Origin: a virus
DNA length: 25,891 nucleotides
Virus record (IMG/VR): IMGVR_UViG_3300032304_000005
Span: 1-25,891 of that record
Strand: one strand, 5' to 3'
Below the pieces are notes generated by a model, which had not been told where the DNA came from, did no database searches, and saw only the letters and a list, made by a program, of their open reading frames with translations. A program made the position numbers and the translations under genes. Shown piece after piece: positions 6,531-12,721 of this stretch (position 1 is its first letter; the number at the start of each line of letters is the position of its first letter).

Positions 6531-6783
6531 CACAACACTATCTGCTGGCAAACTTAGTGGTGTTGTGTATACCTTTGAAAAAGTTGGTGATGTATTACCT
6601 ATGCACACACATGACGAGATGACAGCGCATCTAACTATAGTTGCTAGAGGTAGAGTAAAAGCACACGGTAATGGTTGGTCAGCAGGGTATGGCGCAGGGT
6701 CAGTAATAGATTTTCCGGCAAACCAAAGCCATGAGTTTATTGCTTTAGAAGACAACAGCAGAGTAGTAAATATTATTAAGTGA
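6517..6783 (+). CDS. Small cupin-fold protein, 88 aa
   Basis: The sequence shows both conserved cupin motifs. Motif 1 is P28-MHTHDE followed by ARGRVKAHG, with metal-ligand candidates His30, His32 and either Glu34 or His38. Motif 2 is GSVIDFPANQSHEF, with His72. Hydrophobic strands LTIVARG and SRVVNIIK complete a small single-domain beta barrel. Cupins bind a divalent metal and act as enzymes (isomerases, dioxygenases and others) or as non-enzymatic barrels; which applies here cannot be told. The gene overlaps the fibre-associated gene by 14 nt and precedes the lysis genes, so it is cotranscribed with fibre genes. A link to fibre function or host-surface sugars is speculation. Its ribosome site is weak, consistent with translational coupling. 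Confidence 0.7.
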   Translation: MSLLNTTLSAGKLSGVVYTFEKVGDVLPMHTHDEMTAHLTIVARGRVKAHGNGWSAGYGAGSVIDFPANQSHEFIALEDNSRVVNIIK

Positions 6784-6804
6784 GTACTTATAGAAAGATG
6801 AATC

Positions 6805-7425
6805 ATGATCGACCCGATGACAATAGGGTTAGCTATACAGGGCGTAAAACTTGTAGTTAACGCAGTTAAATCAGCAGCCGATGAGGCGCGAGAAGCTGTA
6901 GATGCAATTAATGAGTGCGTTGACTCAGGTAAAAAGCTAGGCCAATCACTTTCACCGGTGAAGAAGTTTTTCAGGGCGGCAAGTAAGTACGAAGAAAGCA
7001 GATCACAGTTAGAAGACGCAAAGAAAGCGCAAGACGAAGCAATAGCAAATGGTCAGCCAGTAGTAGACCCAATCACAGACGCTGAGTACGTGATGGACAT
7101 GATGGCAGCAGATAGAGAGATTAAGCAGTACTACGATCAAATCAAGCACATCATGATCTACCACTTTGACGAGTCTGGTATGTGGGACGAGTTCTGGACA
7201 AGATTAAGCCGATTACGCAAAGAGCGTGAAGCTAAAGCAGAAGACGCAAGACGTGCAGCCACAGAAGCAAGATTAGCAATAGCAGCAGAGAAGATGCGTA
7301 AGAAGCGCAAATTACAGCGTACATTAAATATAGTTTATAACTGCATAGGTGGGTTTGTAATCACCGCAATTATTGCAGGGTTTGCATGGTTTATTCACTG
7401 GATGTTTAAGCAAGGGGCTAATTAA
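6805..7425 (+). CDS. Coiled-coil protein with C-terminal membrane segment, 206 aa
   Basis: The N-terminus MIDPMTIGLAIQGVKLVVNAV matches a family I associate with small proteins near the lysis genes of aquatic phages. The middle is charged and alpha-helical (ASKYEESRSQLEDAKKAQDE; RLRKEREAKAEDARRAATEA), likely coiled coil, with MWDEFWTRLSRLRKERE as the best-conserved-looking part. Residues ~175-201 (NIVYNCIGGFVITAIIAGF onward) form one strong transmembrane segment close to the C-terminus. It lies immediately upstream of the holin and endolysin. It could be a lysis accessory, a membrane-anchored structural protein or an ejection-related factor; it lacks the N-terminal anchor of a classical i-spanin. 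Function unknown. Confidence 0.65.
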   Translation: MIDPMTIGLAIQGVKLVVNAVKSAADEAREAVDAINECVDSGKKLGQSLSPVKKFFRAASKYEESRSQLEDAKKAQDEAIANGQPVVDPITDAEYVMDMMAADREIKQYYDQIKHIMIYHFDESGMWDEFWTRLSRLRKEREAKAEDARRAATEARLAIAAEKMRKKRKLQRTLNIVYNCIGGFVITAIIAGFAWFIHWMFKQGAN

Positions 7426-7911
7426 ATGATGACATTAATTTCTACCGCCTTATCTTTTTTGATGGGTGGTTTACCAAAACTACTAGACTTTTTTCAGGAC
7501 AAGTCTGACAAGAAGCACGAGTTAGAGTTAGCTCAAATGCAGATGGATCAACAGTTGCGTATGCAAGCCGCTGGCTTTCAGTCTCAAGAACGTATAGAAG
7601 ATATTAAAACTCATCAGATTGAAATACAGACAGCCGGTCAAGAACGTCTAGCCTTGTACCAGCACGACATAGAAATTGGTAAAGGTGCGTCACAGTGGAT
7701 TATTGATTTACGTGCTTCTGTGCGTCCTGTAGTGACTTATCTTTTTGTAATCTTGTTGATCGTTGTAGATATAACAAGTATCTGGTGGGCTTGGTCTACA
7801 GGCGTTCCTTTTGTAGAAGCTATTAGTCAGGTATTTGATACAGATGAGATGCAGATTTTGGCGTCCATTATTGCGTTTTGGTTTGGTACTCAAGCATTTA
7901 GCAAAAAATGA
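7426..7911 (+). CDS. Probable holin of the 3TM (GTA_holin_3TM-like) type
   Basis: The 161-aa product has an N-terminal hydrophobic or amphipathic segment (residues 1-23, TLISTALSFLMGGLPKLLDF), a charged helical linker (DKKHELELAQMQMDQQLRMQ), and two membrane segments. These are at ~99-123 (SVRPVVTYLFVILLIVVDI followed by WWAW) and ~144-158 (MQILASIIAFWFGTQAF). The motif RPVVTYLF after a long Gln/Glu-rich helix is typical of three-TM holins encoded by phages and gene-transfer agents. Holins permeabilise the inner membrane and time lysis. The gene ends in ATGA, overlapping the endolysin start by 4 nt, which strongly supports the role. AAGGGG at 7412-7417 is the ribosome site; the second codon is also ATG, so a start at 7429 is possible. 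Confidence 0.75.
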   Translation: MMTLISTALSFLMGGLPKLLDFFQDKSDKKHELELAQMQMDQQLRMQAAGFQSQERIEDIKTHQIEIQTAGQERLALYQHDIEIGKGASQWIIDLRASVRPVVTYLFVILLIVVDITSIWWAWSTGVPFVEAISQVFDTDEMQILASIIAFWFGTQAFSKK

Positions 7912-8411
7912 ATATCTCAGAACGCTGCTTATTAGCAATTAAGCATCATGAAGGGGTACGGACTAAGCCGTACCTCGATCATATCCTACTCTGGACGACG
8001 GGTGTAGGACATTTAATTGCACCGCAAGAACACATGAAGATGACGCTTGATGAGCGTAAAGCTGCCAAGGCTAAAGGCAAACTTCCATGCCCTAAAGAGT
8101 GGGATAGAACTTTGACAATGAAGGAAGTCGATGAGATACTCAAAGCTGATTTACGACGTTTTGAATCTGGTGTTTTACGTTATTGCCCCACTAATCTTAC
8201 TCAGGGACGTTTTGATTCTTTAGTTTCTTTTTCGTTTAATTGTGGGCTTGGTGCGTTACAACGGTCAAGCATTAGGATGCGCCACAATAGACAAGATTTT
8301 GAAGGCGCAGCAAATGGTTTATTGCTGTATAACAAAGCGGCTGGCATCGTAAGCAAAGGTTTAACCCGTCGTCGAAATGAAGAACGTGCAATGTATTTAT
8401 CTAAGGATTAA
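7908..8411 (+). CDS. Endolysin, GH24 lysozyme (T4/P22-type muramidase)
   Basis: The sequence HHEGVRTKPYLD, then WTTGVGHL, gives the GH24 catalytic arrangement E-x8-D-x5-T with Glu15, Asp24 and Thr30. C-terminal features also fit: QGRFDSLVSFSFNCGLGAL, then LLLYNKAAG and GLTRRRNEERAMYL, where RRxxE is the usual family ending. The enzyme cleaves the N-acetylmuramic acid to N-acetylglucosamine bond of peptidoglycan. At 167 aa it is close to the family's usual length, with a slightly extended charged section after GHL (EHMKMTLDERKAAKAKGK). There is no clear signal peptide or SAR segment, so it should need the holin for export. The 4-nt overlap with the holin implies translational coupling. Confidence 0.93.
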   Translation: MNISERCLLAIKHHEGVRTKPYLDHILLWTTGVGHLIAPQEHMKMTLDERKAAKAKGKLPCPKEWDRTLTMKEVDEILKADLRRFESGVLRYCPTNLTQGRFDSLVSFSFNCGLGALQRSSIRMRHNRQDFEGAANGLLLYNKAAGIVSKGLTRRRNEERAMYLSKD

Positions 8412-8413
8412 TT

Positions 8414-10084
8414 ATGCCGAGTACATACTCACCCGACTTACGTATTGAGCTTATGGCTAACGGAGACAACTCCGGTACGTGGGGAACTATTACTAATACC
8501 AACCTCGGCACTGTGCTGGAAGATTCCATAGCAGGTTTAGCAAATGTCGTTGTAACTGATACAGCGAATAACCCATCTAGGCAAGCACTAACTGTACAAG
8601 ATGGTTCGGCAGACCAAGCGCGATGCGCTGTAGTTTCTTTGACTACAACTGCTTCACGAAATATGTACGTGTATGTACCTCCTGTTACTAAAACCTATGT
8701 GTTTAGAAATGCAAGTGCGTATATAGCCACAGTTTATGCTAGTACTGTTGCTGGTAATACTACCGCTGCCGGTGCAGGTGTTGAAATCCCTGCGAATGGT
8801 TCAGTATTGATACGTTGCGATGGTACAAATATAGTAGAGCAATTAAATACGATTGCAGGTGACTTAACTGTAAAGGGTACGTTTACATCTGTTGGCTCCC
8901 CTACGATTGATGCTAACTTAAATGTGACAGGCTCAACCTTTTTAGGCTCTTCACAAACCGCAACGATTAGCGTTACTAGCCCGACAATTATTACAGTAGC
9001 AGCAAGCCCAGAGACAAACTCAGCGGTTACATTTTCTACTACTGGCACACTGCCTACAGGTATTACTGCGGGTACGACATACTATGTATCTAAGATTAAC
9101 GCTACGACATTCTTTATTTCTACGTCATCCACACTTAGCCCTTTGGTAAATGTAACGGCTGTTGGTTCTGGAGTACACACGGTAAGTACAGTATCTCTTG
9201 GTATTACATCCCCGGCTGGCGCAAATAACACGCAGTTAGCAACAACAGGTTTTGTGCAGACAGCCATAACATCTGGTGGCACATTAAACGGCGCACTAAA
9301 CTATGCTCCTCCAGTAACTCTAGCTTCAGCAGCTACTGTAAATATTGGTGCGGCTGCGTCAAATGTTGTTAATATTACTGGCACCACAACTATTACGTCG
9401 TTTGGCACAATCGCAGCGGGCGCAGTACGTATCGTTAATTTTCAAGGCGCATTAATCCTTACCTACAACGCTACGTCTATGATTTTACCCGGCGGCACTA
9501 GTATTGCAACAGCCGCTAATGATGCAGGTGTATTTCAGTCGTTAGGTAGTGGTAACTGGAAATGCATATCGTACTCACAAGCAGGAACATTAGGCGGAGT
9601 GCCAGCAGGTACTATTATTTACGTTGCGATGAATGCAACGCCAACCGGCTATTTAAAAGCTAACGGCGCAGCAGTATCTCGTGTAGGGTACGCAGCTTTA
9701 TTTGCTGCGATTGGTACTACTTTTGGCGTTGGAGATGGGTCTACAACTTTTAATTTACCTGATTTACGTGGTCAATTTACTCGTGGTTGGGTAGATGATG
9801 GCAGTGTAGATAGTGGACGTGTTTTTGGTTCTACTCAACTTGACGCATTCCAGAATTTTGGTGGTTCTGCTTCGTTTACTTCTGGCGCTTCAGGTACAAC
9901 TCTTATCGCTGGTACAGACCGCTCTATTTTTACAACAGGTGGCGTAGGTTTTGCTCCTACTGGTTCGGCTGGGTTCTCAGGCGCAAGAACTTTAAACATA
10001 GACCCGTCAACACAAGCTGGCGTTAGAACATCTACTGAAACACGCCCAACTAACGTTGCGCTTTTAGCTTGCATTAAATTCTAA
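8414..10084 (+). CDS. Tail fibre with phage tail-collar domain
   Basis: This is a 556-aa protein. The N-terminal part (MPSTYSPDLRIELMANGDNS, TWGTITNTNLG) is the virion-attachment domain typical of collar fibres. Residues ~182-258 are an inserted beta domain (GTLPTGITAGTTYYVSKINA, TFFISTSS, SGVHTVS). Around 270-285 is TQLATTGFVQTAI, the usual linker. Residues ~398-460 form the tail-collar domain (AMNATPTGYLKANGAAVSR, YAALFAAIGTTFG, FNLPDLRGQFTRGW), and the end RPTNVALLACIKF is the standard terminal motif. It would form trimers and bind the host surface. It starts 2 nt after the endolysin stop. It is the second distinct fibre gene in the window; the lysis genes lie between the two. Confidence 0.9.
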   Translation: MPSTYSPDLRIELMANGDNSGTWGTITNTNLGTVLEDSIAGLANVVVTDTANNPSRQALTVQDGSADQARCAVVSLTTTASRNMYVYVPPVTKTYVFRNASAYIATVYASTVAGNTTAAGAGVEIPANGSVLIRCDGTNIVEQLNTIAGDLTVKGTFTSVGSPTIDANLNVTGSTFLGSSQTATISVTSPTIITVAASPETNSAVTFSTTGTLPTGITAGTTYYVSKINATTFFISTSSTLSPLVNVTAVGSGVHTVSTVSLGITSPAGANNTQLATTGFVQTAITSGGTLNGALNYAPPVTLASAATVNIGAAASNVVNITGTTTITSFGTIAAGAVRIVNFQGALILTYNATSMILPGGTSIATAANDAGVFQSLGSGNWKCISYSQAGTLGGVPAGTIIYVAMNATPTGYLKANGAAVSRVGYAALFAAIGTTFGVGDGSTTFNLPDLRGQFTRGWVDDGSVDSGRVFGSTQLDAFQNFGGSASFTSGASGTTLIAGTDRSIFTTGGVGFAPTGSAGFSGARTLNIDPSTQAGVRTSTETRPTNVALLACIKF

Positions 10085-10093
10085 GGAAATACC

Positions 10094-10420
10094 ATGACTA
10101 TTACGTATACGTGGGACATAACGCAGCTAGAGTGTTATCCGCAAACTGCGGGGCAAACAGATGTTGTATGTAAAGCACAATGGGTTTTAACCGGTACTTA
10201 CGCAAGTTATGAATATGCACTTACTGGCACCGCATCTTTTGTGTATGACGGCGATTCCCCTTACACCCCTTACGACCAGCTAACTGAAGCGCAGGTTGTA
10301 GGATGGGTACAAACTTCTTTAGGCCCACAATTTGTAACAGAAGCAAAGCGCAGTATTGCAGAAATTATTCAAGCAGAGATGTCCCCAGCGCCTATTACGC
10401 CGCCACTACCTTGGGCTTAA
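10094..10420 (+). CDS. DUF7936-like small phage protein, 108 aa
   Basis: The start MTITYTWDITQLECYPQ, the centre PYDQLTEAQVVGWVQ and the proline-tryptophan ending (LPWA) match a small phage family that begins MTITYTWxI and ends in a short PW tail, which I know as DUF7936. The N-terminal half looks like a small beta sandwich and the C-terminal half like one amphipathic helix (EAKRSIAEIIQAEM). AAGGAA lies before ATG 10094. It sits between a collar fibre and a large tail protein; fibre attachment or assembly is a guess. No catalytic residues are apparent. Confidence 0.65.
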   Translation: MTITYTWDITQLECYPQTAGQTDVVCKAQWVLTGTYASYEYALTGTASFVYDGDSPYTPYDQLTEAQVVGWVQTSLGPQFVTEAKRSIAEIIQAEMSPAPITPPLPWA

Positions 10421-10423
10421 GCT

Positions 10424-12358
10424 ATGCCGTTACAAAAGCTACAATTTCGCCCCGGTGTAAACCGTGAAGGTACTACGCTTGCTAATGAAGGCGGTTGGTA
10501 TGATTGCGACAAGGTGCGGTTTCGTTCTGGATACCCTGAAAAAATTGGTGGCTGGGCAGCGCTTTCATATAGCACATTCTTAGGCACATGCCGTTCGTTA
10601 TGGAATTGGGTGACGTTAAAACAATACAACTTACTGGGTGTTGGCACTAACTTAAAGTTTTATGTAGAAAACGGCGGCGCTTATTACGACATTACGCCTA
10701 TCCGTGAGACAAATTTAAATAGTACAACTTTTGCTGCTGTTACTACAGCACCCTTTTCTTCTACCATAACAGTTACAGATTCTGGTGCTAATAGTTTGCA
10801 GGTTGGTGACTTTGTCACGTTCTCTAGTGCTGTAAGTCTTGGCGGGAACATAACTGCTGCTGTATTAAACCAAGAGTATCAGATTGCCACAATTATCTCA
10901 GGTACGGTTTATACAATTCAAGCTCGTGCGGTTTCTAGCATAGAGTCTCCCGGTGCTGCGATATTATCAAATGCGTCTGACGTAGGTAACGGCGGGGCAA
11001 ATACTGATGCTGTATATCAAATTCCTACTGGATTAGATATTTATACGATAGGTACTGGTTGGGGTACAGGTACTTGGTCTCGTGGTACTTGGGGTTCTGG
11101 ATTTTCTACTGGCTTTGGTCAGCAGTTACGTCTATGGAGTCAGGCAAACTTTGGTGAAGATTTATTGTTCTCACCTCGTGGTAGTGCATTATATTTATGG
11201 CAGCCGGGCAGTGGGGCTACTCCAGCGTATGGCACAAGAGGTACGCTAGTATCAGGCACAGATGTGCCAGCGTTTATTAATCAAGTATTAGTATCTGATA
11301 CGTCGCGTATCGTTATTTGCTTTGGTTGTAATGACTACGGCGCTTACGGCACTACAGATATTGACCCATTACTTATTCGTTGGTCAGCGCAAGAAAGCTA
11401 TACAAACTGGACTCCAGCAATAACCAACCAAGCAGGTAGCTACCGTTTATCAGACGGATCAACAATCGTTGGTGCATTACAGACTCGTCAAGAAATTCTG
11501 GTGTGGACTGATTCTGCTATTTATGCGATGCAGTATTTAGGCCCCCCTAATGTTTATGGTTTTACTTTACTAGCAGACAATATTTCTATCGTATCTCCAA
11601 ACGCTACGGCTACGGCTAATGGTGTTGTGTACTGGATGGGTGTTGATAAATTCTATGTGTATTCAGGCCGTGTTGAAACCTTACCGTGCGCAGTTCGTAC
11701 TTATGTATTCAACGATATAAACAGAGATCAGTTTGCCCAGTACTTTGCCGGTACTAATGAAGGATTTAGTGAGGTGTGGTGGTTCTACTGCTCTACTAAT
11801 TCTGACGTTGTAGATCGTTACGTAATATTTAATTACCTTGATCGTGTATGGTATTACGGTACGTTATCACGTACGGCTTGGCTGGATTCCCCATTACGGG
11901 ATTATCCGCAGGCTGCCACGCCAAATAATATTATTGTGTATCACGAAGCACTTGTAGATAACGGTGAAACTAATCCACCAAGCGCAATTGGTTGCTACAT
12001 CCAGTCGTCTGATTTTGATATTGGTGACGGACATAACTACGGGTTTGTATGGAGGATGATTCCTGATATTACGTTTGACGGGTCAACTACCGCAGCGCCA
12101 GCTCACCCTGCTGCAAGGTTTTCTATGCGTCCAAGACAAAACCCCGGTTCTCCATACGGAATAGCACCTGCGCCAATAGTGGCATCAACTCAAAATTATT
12201 CTGCGCAAAACTCCTATACGGTACAACAATTTACTGAGATTATTTATACCCGCATACGTGGTAGACAGATGGCATTTAAGATTGAGTCAGACACGTTAGG
12301 CACACAATGGCAGTTGGGTACACCACGATTAGATGTTAGACCTGACGGGAGAAGATAA
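10424..12358 (+). CDS. Large tail nozzle / stabilisation-type structural protein
   Basis: This 644-aa protein begins MPLQKLQFRPGVNREGT and continues GGWYDCDKVRFRSGYPEKIGG, the pattern of a widespread podovirus family annotated as packaged-DNA stabilisation (P22 gp10-like) or tail structural protein. Trp-rich strands (LWNWVTLK, GTWSRGTWGSGF, LLIRWSAQESYTNWTPA) and repeated short beta motifs (VLVWTDSAIYAMQY-like, YWMGVDKFYVYSGR, EVWWFYCSTNS, WYYGTLSR) suggest a beta-propeller-like nozzle that closes the short tail. Residues ~101-179 hold a separate beta module (TITVTDSGANSLQVGDFVTF, VLNQEYQIATI), another apparent domain insertion. The next gene starts inside its stop codon (TAATG). The family is fairly sure; nozzle rather than another tail position is inferred. 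Confidence 0.7.
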   Translation: MPLQKLQFRPGVNREGTTLANEGGWYDCDKVRFRSGYPEKIGGWAALSYSTFLGTCRSLWNWVTLKQYNLLGVGTNLKFYVENGGAYYDITPIRETNLNSTTFAAVTTAPFSSTITVTDSGANSLQVGDFVTFSSAVSLGGNITAAVLNQEYQIATIISGTVYTIQARAVSSIESPGAAILSNASDVGNGGANTDAVYQIPTGLDIYTIGTGWGTGTWSRGTWGSGFSTGFGQQLRLWSQANFGEDLLFSPRGSALYLWQPGSGATPAYGTRGTLVSGTDVPAFINQVLVSDTSRIVICFGCNDYGAYGTTDIDPLLIRWSAQESYTNWTPAITNQAGSYRLSDGSTIVGALQTRQEILVWTDSAIYAMQYLGPPNVYGFTLLADNISIVSPNATATANGVVYWMGVDKFYVYSGRVETLPCAVRTYVFNDINRDQFAQYFAGTNEGFSEVWWFYCSTNSDVVDRYVIFNYLDRVWYYGTLSRTAWLDSPLRDYPQAATPNNIIVYHEALVDNGETNPPSAIGCYIQSSDFDIGDGHNYGFVWRMIPDITFDGSTTAAPAHPAARFSMRPRQNPGSPYGIAPAPIVASTQNYSAQNSYTVQQFTEIIYTRIRGRQMAFKIESDTLGTQWQLGTPRLDVRPDGRR

Positions 12359-12672
12359 TGAGTACAGGTACCTTAAGAGCACCATTTTTACCTCTTGCTC
12401 CTGTCGAGTACGACCGTCAGTACATGGACACACTTAACAATATATTACGTCAGTACTTTGCCCAGATAGATAATGCCGGACCATCGGCTGCTTCAACGTT
12501 AAGACCAGATGTAAACACTGTGGTTGCAGCTTTAAACTTTAGTGAAGTAGATCAAGCCACTGGGGCTAGACGAATTAGCTGCCCAACTCAGGTTGAGTTT
12601 GCTGCGGGTAAGCTACGGACTGGTGACATCTACTACGACACGTCTACGTACGTCCTCAAAATTACGCCTTAA
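12358..12672 (+). CDS. Conserved phage protein, 104 aa
   Basis: The product contains PFLPLAPVEYDRQYMDTLNN, a helix LRQYFAQIDNAG, a Ser/Asn-rich linker and a C-terminal strand region TGDIYYDTSTYVLKITP. The first half resembles short trimerisation or adaptor segments found in phage tail proteins (YDxxYMDxLNNILRxYF), and I have seen this pattern next to the nozzle-type gene in related phages. GGGAGAAG before the TAATG overlap acts as the ribosome site. Function unknown; a minor tail component is the most likely guess. Confidence 0.65.
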   Translation: MSTGTLRAPFLPLAPVEYDRQYMDTLNNILRQYFAQIDNAGPSAASTLRPDVNTVVAALNFSEVDQATGARRISCPTQVEFAAGKLRTGDIYYDTSTYVLKITP

Positions 12673-12721
12673 AAGTACCAATAATGTTAAACTTTGACAA
12701 ATTTATAGGAATGAGGTAGCG

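Noticed and set aside
8414-10084. Diversity-generating retroelement target in the collar fibre
   Set aside because: No reverse transcriptase, template repeat or adenine-biased variable repeat is visible in the window.
12673-12721. Possible promoter in the longest intergenic gap (TTGACA at 12694-12699; TATAGGA at 12704-12710)
   Set aside because: No -10 hexamer lies 16-18 nt after TTGACA (the sequence there is the start codon region), and TATAGGA has no -35 at proper distance. A T7-like phage promoter was considered, but no second copy of a similar longer motif was found in the window.
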